DNA of 31,712 nucleotides from a virus. Within the stretch, counting starts at the first letter, position 1. Each line of letters opens with the position of its first letter. The stretch covers positions 1-31,712 of the IMG/VR virus record IMGVR_UViG_3300017769_000071; one strand, given 5' to 3'. The notes under the pieces are model-generated. The model was not told the origin of the DNA. It searched no databases and saw only the letters and a list, made by a program, of their open reading frames with translations. Position numbers and translations under genes: made by a program. Shown one piece after another: positions 1-8,766 of the stretch.

Positions 1-447
1 ACGCAGACCACGACAGCTATTCGTATAGCTAGTGCCGTTTCTGAAGCTGACTTTCTGTTTGTTCAGTCTGCAAACGGAAATGTAACTAAGGTCGGCGTGT
101 CTACTCTGGACTTTAACTTTACCCAGACTAGCACAGGCAACATAGTTTTATCTGGCTCGTCTGGCATAGAGTTTGTATTCTCGCAAGACACTGACGGGAT
201 TCTTGTAAGATCTGCTGTAGCAGAACTTGTTGCCTCCTTTACGCAAACAACAGCAGCTAGTCTTGTCGCGTCAGGTGTTAGTAGCATGGAGTTCTTGTTT
301 GTAATGACAACAGACGGTGGTTTGTTGTGGGTGCCGATTGATCCCGGTGGTACACCTAACTGGTCGGCAATAAGTCATACGGGCGACTCGTGGACAGAAA
401 TCAATGCTGGTGGTACAGTAAACCAGTGGACAGAAGAGGTGGTCTAG
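1..447 (+). CDS. Tail appendage-like repeat protein, 5' end missing
   Basis: The reading frame is open from the first base, so the true start lies left of the window; a GTG at 97 is only an internal codon. The visible 148 residues consist of about five degenerate 20-residue units with alternating hydrophobic residues (LDFNFTQT, IEFVFSQD, LVASFTQT, MEFLFVMT), followed by a Trp/Gly/Thr-rich tail. Such beta-strand-per-repeat proteins are typical of phage tail appendages or virion-surface decorations; this is inference from repeat character and position. It ends one base before the next ATG, so the two genes are probably translationally coupled. Family not recognised. Confidence 0.6.
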   Translation, partial: TQTTTAIRIASAVSEADFLFVQSANGNVTKVGVSTLDFNFTQTSTGNIVLSGSSGIEFVFSQDTDGILVRSAVAELVASFTQTTAASLVASGVSSMEFLFVMTTDGGLLWVPIDPGGTPNWSAISHTGDSWTEINAGGTVNQWTEEVV

Positions 448-1299
448 ATGGCTAGTACATACACAGTAAACAGTGGGATAGAAAAACCCGGCTCCGGCGA
501 ACAGTCGGGTACATGGGGCGATACCACTAATACAAACTTTGACATCATAGACCGCGCACTCAACGGCGTTGGTGCGATTACCTTGTCTGGTACAACCCAC
601 ACGCTGACAACCTCTGATGGTTCTTTGTCTGATGGTCACTTTAAGGTTCTTGTTCTTGGCGGCTCACCTAGCGGAACCAACACGATTACCATAACCCCGA
701 ATGATCAGGACAAGATGTTCCTTGTTCATAACAACACGGGTCAGTCCGCAATATTTAGTCAGGGTTCAGGGGCAAATGCTACAATACCCGCAGGTGATTT
801 CTCTTGGATTTTTGCTGACGGTGCGGGTTCAGGTGCGGCAGTAACGCTTGCTACTGTGGACACGGCGCAGCTTGCAGACAGTTCGATTACATCAGCTAAA
901 ATAGCAGATGGAGGCATTGCCACCGCAGATATTGCAGACAGCGCCATTACCTCTGCAAAGATTGCTGATGGTACGATTGCCACTGCTGACATTGCAGATG
1001 ATGCTGCGACATCCGCTAAAGTAGCCATTGATGTACAAACAAAATCTGGCACGGCAAGTGTCACTATGTCAGCAACGGCGGTGCAGACATTTATTAAACA
1101 TTCTGGCACAGGCACTTTATCTATTGGTGCAGGTCAGTATGACGGTCAAACAGTTAACATTGGATCAGTAGGAACCATGACGCTTTCGTGGCACGGTTCG
1201 TCAAAGGGCGTTAGTCTTGGCAACCAAGCCAAACTAGCTAGTGGTGTTTACGATTCAAGTGCAGGGTACTGGTTCTTCAGTGAAACAGTGACATCATAA
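448..1299 (+). CDS. Tail fibre-like protein with 20-residue repeats
   Basis: 283 residues. The N-terminus (TYTVNSGIEKPGSGEQSGTW) resembles the attachment end of virion proteins common in marine podoviruses; this is from memory of the family. Residues about 144-192 hold two full and one partial copy of a 20-residue repeat with the pattern D-S-x-I-T-S-A-K-I-A-D-G-x-I-A-T-A-D-I-A, the kind of low-complexity shaft repeat seen in trimeric fibres. The C-terminal 80 residues look like a small beta-rich head domain. It starts directly after the previous stop and is followed after one base by the next gene, so all are likely cotranscribed. Exact role (fibre, spike or adaptor) cannot be told. Confidence 0.7.
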   Translation: MASTYTVNSGIEKPGSGEQSGTWGDTTNTNFDIIDRALNGVGAITLSGTTHTLTTSDGSLSDGHFKVLVLGGSPSGTNTITITPNDQDKMFLVHNNTGQSAIFSQGSGANATIPAGDFSWIFADGAGSGAAVTLATVDTAQLADSSITSAKIADGGIATADIADSAITSAKIADGTIATADIADDAATSAKVAIDVQTKSGTASVTMSATAVQTFIKHSGTGTLSIGAGQYDGQTVNIGSVGTMTLSWHGSSKGVSLGNQAKLASGVYDSSAGYWFFSETVTS

Positions 1300-1300
1300 T

Positions 1301-2536
1301 ATGCTTGTTGCAAAAGGACTTTCAAAGATTAACCTAACCTCTGGAGGTGATGTATCTTCAGTCGCAGGTAATTCGTATGCGTTGCCTGTGCAAAAGATAG
1401 AGGTTACTTCGTCCTTTACTGGCGTTATCACCATACCTAACAATGATAATCACGTTATTGTTGATTTGGAAATTGGTAGCAACGATATTGGGGGTAATGG
1501 CTCAACACCTATCGTGTACAACAACTCTAACAGTGTAACACTTCGCCTGTCTGGGTCTGGCAAGATAGGTTCAGGGACAATATCTAGCGGGTCTTTTGTC
1601 GCTAAAACCACAGATTCAACAGTTGCCTTTACCGACAGCTTCGTGCCTTTCGCTAGTTCTGACAGTAAAGATTACACTTTGCCACAAACCACAAAGAGCA
1701 AAGTGAATGGACTATCTACTTTTGTCACCACAACAGATGCCGTGGTAAGGACAGGTGGATCAGCCTCAACAGATGGAGCAGGCACAGGCACATATACCGT
1801 AGCTCAAACAGGGCGCGTATACTTCATCGTTCAGGGTGGTGGTGGAGGCGGTGGAGAATGGTATGGTCGTGGCCCCGGTGGAGGTGGCGGCGGTGGCGCT
1901 TATGGATATTTTAATAGTTTAACTGCGGGAGTATCCGTTAGTGTTGCTTATGGAGGTTCTGGTTCTGGCAATGGCGCTGATCCTGCGGGGGGTGGTAGTG
2001 GCTCTACGCTTTCCATAGGTGGAACTACTTTGGTTACAGGCGCAGGTGGCGGTGCAAAGTATAACGGTAATGGCGGAGGTGGTGGCGCAGCGACTGTTGT
2101 AACTAATAACGGCACATACCCCATAACAAGCACCACAGCTAGAAACGGCACAAGTGGTGGTGGAGATGTTTTAAATGGCGGCACTGGCAATGGTGGGCAA
2201 GGATGGTTTACTCAAGATGGTGAGGATGACTACAATTGGCGCACTAACACCGTAAACGCTAACCCCGGCCAAAAATGGATCTCTGGCACAAACCACGGTT
2301 GGGGTGACGGTGGTGGCGGAGGGTACTCTCAAAACAAAGGTGGTAACTCTGGCACACCGGGGATTGTATTTCTATGGCAAAATTCTTACACAGTTACAAA
2401 TGCGGGTGATCCGTATTATCCAGCGGTAAAGGCTTTCGGTGGTTCTGGTGTAACAACAAATGCACAAGGAACACCAAGCGCTGGCATTTCACTTAGCGAC
2501 TTTTCTGGACAGTACACAAGAGCGGAGCTTTCATAA
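1301..2536 (+). CDS. Polyglycine-rich adhesin-like tail protein
   Basis: 411 residues. An N-terminal beta-rich part of about 170 residues precedes a strongly glycine-rich region at about residues 178-346, containing many runs of four to seven Gly separated by short hydrophobic or aromatic segments. This resembles the polyglycine-sandwich receptor-binding tips of gp38-type phage adhesins, where Gly runs pack as PGII helices and the loops between contact the receptor. That family comparison is established knowledge; its application here is inference from composition and from position after a fibre-like gene. The stop overlaps the next start (TAATG). Glycine runs also make the DNA repeat-like, so this gene is a likely place for variation between related phages. 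Confidence 0.65.
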   Translation: MLVAKGLSKINLTSGGDVSSVAGNSYALPVQKIEVTSSFTGVITIPNNDNHVIVDLEIGSNDIGGNGSTPIVYNNSNSVTLRLSGSGKIGSGTISSGSFVAKTTDSTVAFTDSFVPFASSDSKDYTLPQTTKSKVNGLSTFVTTTDAVVRTGGSASTDGAGTGTYTVAQTGRVYFIVQGGGGGGGEWYGRGPGGGGGGGAYGYFNSLTAGVSVSVAYGGSGSGNGADPAGGGSGSTLSIGGTTLVTGAGGGAKYNGNGGGGGAATVVTNNGTYPITSTTARNGTSGGGDVLNGGTGNGGQGWFTQDGEDDYNWRTNTVNANPGQKWISGTNHGWGDGGGGGYSQNKGGNSGTPGIVFLWQNSYTVTNAGDPYYPAVKAFGGSGVTTNAQGTPSAGISLSDFSGQYTRAELS

Positions 2537-4413
2537 TGCCTTTGACTAAGCTTCAGTTTAGACCCGGCGTAAACAGAGAAGTTACCTCGTACAGCAACGA
2601 GGGCGGCTGGCGTGATGGTGACAAGATTCGCTTTCGTTTTGGCTACCCTGAAAAGATTGGTGGTTGGGAGAAGTACGCCTCGTCAACGTACCTTGGCTCT
2701 GCCCGTGCGCTGCACAACTGGATTGCGCTTGATGGCTCTAACTATCTTGGTATCGGCACTAACTTGAAATACTACATTGAAGAGGGCCAATCTTTTAACG
2801 ACATCACACCTATACGTTTAACTACAAGTGCAGGTGATTGCACGTTTGCCGCAACAAACGGCAGTGCGGTTATTACAGTAACAGACTCCAGTCACGGCGC
2901 AGTCGAGAACGACTTTGTTACGTTTTCTGGTGCGGCAAGCCTTGGAGGCAATATCACTGCGGCTGTGTTGAACACAGAACATCAGATCACACAGATTGTT
3001 GACGCCAATAGCTACAAGATTACGGCGTCTGCTACAGCTAGTGGCTCTGATAGTGGCAACGGTGGATCTAGCACTGTTGGTGCGTATCAAATAAATGTGG
3101 GTCTTGATACCACGGTTGGCGGTACAGGTTGGGGTGCAGGCACATGGGGCAGAGATGGCTGGGGTGATGCGGCGTCTAGCGGTCTTGTCACAACCACGCA
3201 GATCAGGCTGTGGTCACATGATAACTTTGGTGAAGACCTACTTATCAATCCCCGTGATAGTAACATCTACTATTGGGACAGAAGCAACAACCTGTCTACA
3301 AGAGCGATTGAGTTGTCCACACTTAGTGGGACAAAGACCAGCGTTCCACAGATTGCAAAGCAGGTTCTTGTCTCTGATCAAGATAGGCATGTTATTGCTT
3401 TTGGTTGCGATGCTTTGAACGCAAGCAATACAGCTAACCAAGGCAACGGCACACAAGACCCGCTGCTCATACGCTTTTCTGATCAAGAGAACCCCTTAAT
3501 CTGGTATCCGGCGGCAACCAATACAGCAGGAGACTTGCGCCTTGGATCAGGGTCTACCTTTGTACAGGCCGTTGAAACAAAGCGTGAGATACTGGTGTGG
3601 ACTGACACTGCCCTCAGTTCCATGAGGTTTATCGGTCCTCCGTTTACTTTTGGCATACAGCAGCTTGCCTCTAACATTACAATAGCTGGGCCAAATGCTG
3701 CTGTTGGTACAGAAGATGTTGTGTACTGGATGGGTATTGACAACTTCTACATCTATGCGGGTCAAACACAGCAGCTACCTTGCTCTGTAAAAGACAAGGT
3801 GTTCCTTGATTTCAATCAAAGTCAGAGAGACAAGGTCATAGCTGGGGTTAACTCTGAATTTTCAGAGGTTGTATGGTACTACCCTAGTTCTAGCAGTTCT
3901 GAAAATGACAGATATGTTATATATAACTACGCTGAAAAGGTCTGGTACTTCGGTAACCTTGCCCGTACCGCATGGTTAGATCGTGGTGTAAGATCTTTCC
4001 CATTAGCGGCAGGTAATCAATACCTGTATAACCATGAACTTGGGTACGATGACGATGGGTCAGCTATGAATTCGTACATTGAATCCTCACCTATGGACAT
4101 CGGTGATGGTGACAAATTTACATACATAAACCGTGTAATTCCCGACATTACCTTTGACGGATCAACAAATCTTAGTAGCCCACAAGCCACTTTTACCGTA
4201 AAGTCCCGAAACTTTCCGGGGGCTGGGTTTGATAATACAGCAGCAGGAGACACAATACGCACGGCTGCTTCGCCCGTTGAAACGTTCACAAACCAGTTGT
4301 TCTTGCGGTCCCGTGGTAGGTCTTTTGCTTTACGAATAGAGTCATCTGCGCTAGGCGCGAGATGGAAGCTTGGTAGCCCACGCATAGATATACGACAGGA
4401 TGGTAGGCGCTAA
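2536..4413 (+). CDS. Packaged-DNA stabilisation protein (P22 gp10-like tail hub)
   Basis: 625 residues, longer than P22 gp10 (about 470). The N-terminal segment (RPGVNREVTSYSNEGGW and RFRFGYPEKIGGW) is the signature I associate with the phage stabilisation protein family in marine podoviruses. The rest is beta-rich with repeated Trp/Tyr and Gly blades (ALHNWIALDGSNYLGIGT, VVYWMGIDNFYIY, VIYNYAEKVWYFGNLART), fitting a beta-propeller. In P22 this protein closes the portal after packaging and links neck to tail spike. Starts on TAATG with the upstream adhesin gene and ends on TAATG with the next gene, which is strict coupling. The family is likely; the precise structural position is inferred from P22. 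Confidence 0.75.
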   Translation: MPLTKLQFRPGVNREVTSYSNEGGWRDGDKIRFRFGYPEKIGGWEKYASSTYLGSARALHNWIALDGSNYLGIGTNLKYYIEEGQSFNDITPIRLTTSAGDCTFAATNGSAVITVTDSSHGAVENDFVTFSGAASLGGNITAAVLNTEHQITQIVDANSYKITASATASGSDSGNGGSSTVGAYQINVGLDTTVGGTGWGAGTWGRDGWGDAASSGLVTTTQIRLWSHDNFGEDLLINPRDSNIYYWDRSNNLSTRAIELSTLSGTKTSVPQIAKQVLVSDQDRHVIAFGCDALNASNTANQGNGTQDPLLIRFSDQENPLIWYPAATNTAGDLRLGSGSTFVQAVETKREILVWTDTALSSMRFIGPPFTFGIQQLASNITIAGPNAAVGTEDVVYWMGIDNFYIYAGQTQQLPCSVKDKVFLDFNQSQRDKVIAGVNSEFSEVVWYYPSSSSSENDRYVIYNYAEKVWYFGNLARTAWLDRGVRSFPLAAGNQYLYNHELGYDDDGSAMNSYIESSPMDIGDGDKFTYINRVIPDITFDGSTNLSSPQATFTVKSRNFPGAGFDNTAAGDTIRTAASPVETFTNQLFLRSRGRSFALRIESSALGARWKLGSPRIDIRQDGRR

Positions 4414-4643
4414 TGTCATCTAATCAGATTGCACCACCAAGACTGCCGGAAGCACCGACAGAGTATTCGGTTCAGTATATGTCTGATTTAATTCGTTCTC
4501 TTGAGTTGTTTATAGCACAAGAACGCAACCCCGGAGAGTTACGAGGCACTAAGATTACACTAACTAATTTGCCTACAAGTGCCACAGGTTTAGAGACAGG
4601 TGCGCTGTACAATGACAGTGGAACTGTGAAAATAGTGACATAA
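4413..4643 (+). CDS. Small virion-module protein of unknown function
   Basis: 76 residues, starting on the TAATG overlap with the stabilisation protein gene. It begins with a Pro-rich stretch (PPRLPEAPTEY), continues with one amphipathic helix (YMSDLIRSLELFIAQE) and ends in a short Thr/Gly segment (LTNLPTSATGLETGALYNDSG), a pattern often seen in small neck or tail adaptor proteins of podoviruses. No family is recognised. The stop overlaps the 5' end of a predicted promoter that begins at 4635, so transcription for the following internal virion genes may be boosted from within this gene. Confidence 0.6.
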   Translation: MSSNQIAPPRLPEAPTEYSVQYMSDLIRSLELFIAQERNPGELRGTKITLTNLPTSATGLETGALYNDSGTVKIVT

Positions 4644-4663
4644 AAACATTTTACCCGTATAAT
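4635..4663 (+). promoter_or_regulatory. Predicted sigma70 promoter inside the late operon
   Basis: GTGACA at 4635-4640, a 17-base spacer and TATAAT at 4658-4663, only one mismatch from consensus in total. It would start transcription about 20 bases before the gene at 4689. The -10 box lies inside an O2 element (4653-4674), so whatever binds O2 could block this promoter. It has no O1 inverted repeat. Confidence 0.6.
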
Positions 4664-4674
4664 TGTACTGGTTT
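4653..4674. promoter_or_regulatory. O2 palindromic element
   Basis: ACCCG, ten central bases TATAATTGTA, then CTGGT; four of five arm positions pair. This is the only intergenic O2 copy seen outside 20-30 kb and it covers the -10 box of a predicted promoter. Confidence 0.5.
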
Positions 4675-4688
4675 ATGAGGGAAAACCC

Positions 4689-5483
4689 ATGGGACTCAAT
4701 CTAGGAAAGCTTATAAAGCAAGCAGCGCCTATAGCTATAGGGGCTTTTGCACCGGGAATGATGCCTGCTGGGATGAACCCTTTTTTAGCTTCGGCTCTTG
4801 CTTCTGGCATAGGTGGAGTGGCTCTTGGACAAAAACCAAAAGACGCTTTGAGATCAGCGTTACTTGGTGGCATAGCTGGCGGAGCTATGAGTAAGTTTGC
4901 TCCCGGTGCTGAACAAACAGGTATTATGCAAGGTGCTGGTAAAGCTTCAGTTACCCCTCAAACTCAAGCTGAAATAGCAATGGGAAAAGTAAATCCTCCA
5001 GCAGCCCCCGTTGCTCCCGTTGCTCCCGCAGGTACAACAATGAGCGGCAAGCTACTTGCTAAGTTTCCCGGACTTTCAGGAAGCGAAGATGACCCTAGCC
5101 TATTGTTTAACATTTTAAACTCACAGCTTGGCGAAGGTTTGGCGGCTGGACTTTTGGCGCAGCTTTTAGCTGGTGGTGATGAAGATGATCCACAATCTCT
5201 TGGCTCTTTTGAGCGCCGTGCGTTTGGTGCAGGTGGACCCGGAGGCAAGTTAGGTGGTATCAACTACATGGCAGAAGGTGGGGATCCTATGTACTTTCCG
5301 CGCCGTAATGGCGGCATAGGACCGGGCGAAGGATCAGGAACAAAAGATGATGTTCCTGCTTTGCTGATGGATGGAGAGTTTGTTATGACCCGTGATGCAG
5401 TAAAGGGCGCTGGCGGCGGGAGCCTGAACAAAGGCATAAATAACATGTATAACATGATGGACAATTTTGAGAGGATGGCGTAA
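4689..5483 (+). CDS. Internal virion protein, Gly/Ala-rich, with GEFVM motif
   Basis: 264 residues. RBS GAGGGA precedes the ATG. The first 80 residues are Gly/Ala/Met-rich and moderately hydrophobic (AAPIAIGAFAPGMMPAGM, ASALASGIGGVALGQ), compatible with membrane insertion during DNA ejection. A Pro/Ala-Val linker (PPAAPVAPVAPAG) follows. The C-terminal VPALLMDGEFVMTRDAVKGA at about residues 222-241 matches a motif repeatedly found near the ends of phage tape-measure and internal virion proteins. The specific function is unknown. It forms a coupled group with the following gene (TAATG overlap at 5483) and is the first gene after the promoter at 4635. Confidence 0.65.
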   Translation: MGLNLGKLIKQAAPIAIGAFAPGMMPAGMNPFLASALASGIGGVALGQKPKDALRSALLGGIAGGAMSKFAPGAEQTGIMQGAGKASVTPQTQAEIAMGKVNPPAAPVAPVAPAGTTMSGKLLAKFPGLSGSEDDPSLLFNILNSQLGEGLAAGLLAQLLAGGDEDDPQSLGSFERRAFGAGGPGGKLGGINYMAEGGDPMYFPRRNGGIGPGEGSGTKDDVPALLMDGEFVMTRDAVKGAGGGSLNKGINNMYNMMDNFERMA

Positions 5484-6418
5484 TGGCTACTCAAACTGTA
5501 GAACAGGTCCAGCGCCTAGCGCCGTACTTAGAAGGATTAGAAAAAAGATTACTGCAAAGTGCCTTCGGAGAGTTTGATGGCGATGAGCAAACGAGTAAAG
5601 GTCTTTTAGATACCGCTCTTAATTTGCCTCAGTTCCAAATAGCTGGTCTTGATCCGCTGCAACGACAAGCGTTAGCGGCAGCGCCACAAATGTTCGGGTC
5701 TTATGCTCCTGCTCTTAGAACTGCATTGGGACAAACAGGTGCAAGCCAATTAGCATTAGGCGCTGGATTGGGTTCTTTGATGGACCCCGCCACATCTATG
5801 GCGAGATTTTTTAACCCATTTGAAACACAAGTTGTAGATCAGACTTTAGCAGATATTGCTCGCGCAGGAGATATTCAACGACAAGGTATTGGTGCCAAAG
5901 CTGTGGGTGCGGGTGCTTTTGGTGGATCTCGTCAAGGCATTGCAGAAGCAGAATTAGGTAGAAATGTACTGGATCAACAAACAAAGGCAGCGGCTGCATT
6001 ACGCAGAGGTGGCTTTGAAACAGCTTTAAAAGGCTCACAAGACGCTGCTCGTTTGATGGGTGGTCTTGGGCAGGCATACGGCTCTTTAGCTGGCACAACG
6101 GCTGATATAGGTCGTGTGGGATCAGAGCTTGGCCGCGCTGATCTCGGTATGCTTACGCAGCTTGGAGGTATTGGCAGAAACTTCCAATCTCAAGTCCTTG
6201 AGGCACAGCGTCAAAATCTGTTACAACAACAGCAAGAGCCATTTACCAGATTGCAACTTGGTTCTCAGTTGCTTAAAGGCACACCAAGCGGTAGCCTTGG
6301 GTCAACCTTTAAGTCTGCAACAACGCCTGATACAAATCCATTCTTGGCTGGCATTGGTGCTTACACTGCGCTGCAAGGCATATCGCCTAGCGGCGGTGGT
6401 GCCGCAGCTAACGTGTAG
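5483..6418 (+). CDS. Internal virion protein, marine-podovirus type
   Basis: 311 residues, mostly Ala/Gly/Gln-rich helices. Residues about 129-160 (DIQRQGIGAKAVGAGAFGGS followed by RQGIAEAELGR) form a segment I recognise from many marine phages, where the protein lies between the neck protein and the large internal proteins and before the lysozyme. In T7-like phages the equivalents form the ejectosome conduit; that role here is inference from order and composition. Starts on TAATG with the upstream gene; the next gene follows 14 bases later with its own RBS (AGGAG). Confidence 0.65.
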   Translation: MATQTVEQVQRLAPYLEGLEKRLLQSAFGEFDGDEQTSKGLLDTALNLPQFQIAGLDPLQRQALAAAPQMFGSYAPALRTALGQTGASQLALGAGLGSLMDPATSMARFFNPFETQVVDQTLADIARAGDIQRQGIGAKAVGAGAFGGSRQGIAEAELGRNVLDQQTKAAAALRRGGFETALKGSQDAARLMGGLGQAYGSLAGTTADIGRVGSELGRADLGMLTQLGGIGRNFQSQVLEAQRQNLLQQQQEPFTRLQLGSQLLKGTPSGSLGSTFKSATTPDTNPFLAGIGAYTALQGISPSGGGAAANV

Positions 6419-6432
6419 GTTAGGAGATATAG

Positions 6433-8757
6433 ATGGCTGAAACAATTATTGACCGTCTAAACCTCATGTTTGGGCCTAATAGACCCAATCCCTTAACTAT
6501 GGAGAATATGCGTGGGACAGTAGCATCTGACACGGCTCTTGCGAAAAAACTTTATCCTCAACCAAAAATTTCTGACGCTGTGCGAAATTCTGGTCTTGGT
6601 AAAGTTTTTAGCGGGGAACAATACGGTTCTTTTGTTGATGGCCCTAATCAGTTTAGAGATGAAGAAACATTAGGAGGTCAAATAGGTCGAGGCATATTAG
6701 ATTTTGTAGTAAACCCAACGTTAGAAGCTGGAAGAATGCTGACTTCACTTCCAGACGAAGCTATTAATCTTGCTCAGGCTGGATACAATATTTCACAACT
6801 GCCTACAGCCACTGCTTATAACAAAGAAATATCAGGTATAGTCAAAGCCTTGGCCTCTCAAAGAGAACGTCAAAAAGGTCAACTTAGAACGGTTGATAGA
6901 GCTAAATTAGGTGGTATAAATCCCAGTTCTGGAATAATTGCAGGAGGCCCAACATATCAACAGATTCCTACGTCTGCTGAAGCAGATGCTGGATTAAATG
7001 CTGAAATAGAAAGATTGCAAGGCTTATCTCAATCATTAGGCGCTACTCCTTCTGATTCAGGACAAAGATCTGTTATTGGTAGTGATACAGATGTGGCGCT
7101 AGGTTCATACGGTATGGTTCCTATGGGCTTACCCCCTGAAAGTTTCTTAGGAACAGAGCAAGATGTTCAATTTGTAGAGGGCGATGATCAACTCACTAGT
7201 AGAATAAAAGACATCATTTCTGATGATGCTACAGTGAGTGGTGTCGGCACTAAAGAGGGTGATGGCACTACAGAAGGTGGTGGCACTACAACTGAACAGT
7301 CATCAGGTTTAGGTTCAACAGATGATTTGCAATTTTTAGGCGAAGAGCAAAAAGGTGCTGATACAGGTGGCGGAACGACAACTAGTGACGAAGCGACAAC
7401 TGGTGGCGGTAAAAGCGGTGAACAAATAAACAAAGATCTATATCAAGGACTGTTGGATCAATCTTTAAAGTCTTACAATGAAGCTGTAGGTATGGCTCCC
7501 CCTGAAGCTCAAACAATGCAGCAATATAAAGACGAGTTTTCAAAAGCCACAGGCATAGACATTTCTGGCGATCCAGACAACAAAGCCGCGCTTACAGCGT
7601 TTGGCTTAGCTCTTATGCAAAACAAAGCTGGTAAAGGCTTTAATGTCGGAAAACTTCTGTCAGAAACGGGTAAGGCTGGTGAAAAAGCACTGCCACTTAT
7701 TCAAGAAGCTAGAAAAGAAGCCAGACAGGCACAAATTGCTGCTGGCAAGTACGCTTTGACTGAAAGCAAAACAGATACGGCAAATCGTCAAAAGTTCTTA
7801 ATTGATCAGGCTAAATATCTTAGAGATCGCCGTGATACAATTCTTGGCGCTCAAGTTACTAGAATTAATCAAATTGAAGATCGTGAAGATAAGCAGGATG
7901 CTGCTGCTGCTTTGCAATCAGCTAAAACTAGATATGACACTGCTGTAAAAGAGATTGAATGGAGACAAGACGCAGAAAAAGCTTTCGCAGAAGGCAAAGA
8001 AATAAAAAACATGCTTAAACAAGAGCCAATCAGTGGTAACAAACAGTTTGTAATACATAAAGGTATGCCCAAAGCTGGGGGGCAGCTTATATTAACTGAT
8101 GCACAAAATGATGCTAAAAAGTTTGGTCGTGGATATGGTAATATTTTAGAGGCACAAAACACTATTGATAACAGTATTAGAATTTTAAGAGAGATTGAAA
8201 AAAGTCCAGAGGGGTCAACTGCCGAATCAATTATCGAAAGCGCACAATCGCTATTTAAATCCGTGGTTCCAGAAAATCCCAATGCAAAGATATTTGAAGA
8301 TATAGCAATATATAACACAGACGGTTCTATTACTTTAAAACAAGGTATTTCTAAGGAAGCTTTATTAAAGTCAATGAGGAACGGAATCATTAGTGAATAT
8401 AAAAGATTTCTTACTCAAGAAACTGGCAATGGAATATCAGAGGGAGATGTTAAAAGAATAGATGAACTCTTAGGAAAGCCCGGAGCATTTAAAAATATAG
8501 CAGAGGCTATCGCCGGACTTCAAGAGGCTCGCGGTATTTTTGAAAACTCAAAATTAGAATTTGAAGATTCCCTTGCTCAATTCACAGACAGAACTAATTA
8601 CGATAGCGATGAAGCGTTTAAGTTAGGGTCTACTACTGCACAGCAAGGAATTTTTTATGGTATTGGGAACAGAGGCGATAATTATCAAGCAATAGACTTT
8701 AGTAAATTACCTATAGATGATGCTAGTGGTTTACCTGTTTTTGATTTAACCAAATAA
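6433..8757 (+). CDS. Large internal virion protein 1
   Basis: 774 residues, RBS AGGAG. Domains visible: an N-terminal 280 residues of mixed composition; a low-complexity Gly/Thr/Glu linker at about residues 269-330 made of GTTEGGGTTT-like blocks; a long charged, probably coiled-coil helical region at about 426-522 (RKEARQAQIAAGKYALTESK and onward); and a C-terminal alpha-helical part. No catalytic motif is recognised. Size, order and composition fit the large internal or ejection proteins of podoviruses. The codon use is more A/T-rich than in genes 1-4413, as is that of the next gene, so the two may share a separate evolutionary history from the tail genes. Confidence 0.6.
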   Translation: MAETIIDRLNLMFGPNRPNPLTMENMRGTVASDTALAKKLYPQPKISDAVRNSGLGKVFSGEQYGSFVDGPNQFRDEETLGGQIGRGILDFVVNPTLEAGRMLTSLPDEAINLAQAGYNISQLPTATAYNKEISGIVKALASQRERQKGQLRTVDRAKLGGINPSSGIIAGGPTYQQIPTSAEADAGLNAEIERLQGLSQSLGATPSDSGQRSVIGSDTDVALGSYGMVPMGLPPESFLGTEQDVQFVEGDDQLTSRIKDIISDDATVSGVGTKEGDGTTEGGGTTTEQSSGLGSTDDLQFLGEEQKGADTGGGTTTSDEATTGGGKSGEQINKDLYQGLLDQSLKSYNEAVGMAPPEAQTMQQYKDEFSKATGIDISGDPDNKAALTAFGLALMQNKAGKGFNVGKLLSETGKAGEKALPLIQEARKEARQAQIAAGKYALTESKTDTANRQKFLIDQAKYLRDRRDTILGAQVTRINQIEDREDKQDAAAALQSAKTRYDTAVKEIEWRQDAEKAFAEGKEIKNMLKQEPISGNKQFVIHKGMPKAGGQLILTDAQNDAKKFGRGYGNILEAQNTIDNSIRILREIEKSPEGSTAESIIESAQSLFKSVVPENPNAKIFEDIAIYNTDGSITLKQGISKEALLKSMRNGIISEYKRFLTQETGNGISEGDVKRIDELLGKPGAFKNIAEAIAGLQEARGIFENSKLEFEDSLAQFTDRTNYDSDEAFKLGSTTAQQGIFYGIGNRGDNYQAIDFSKLPIDDASGLPVFDLTK

Positions 8758-8766
8758 GGAATTATT

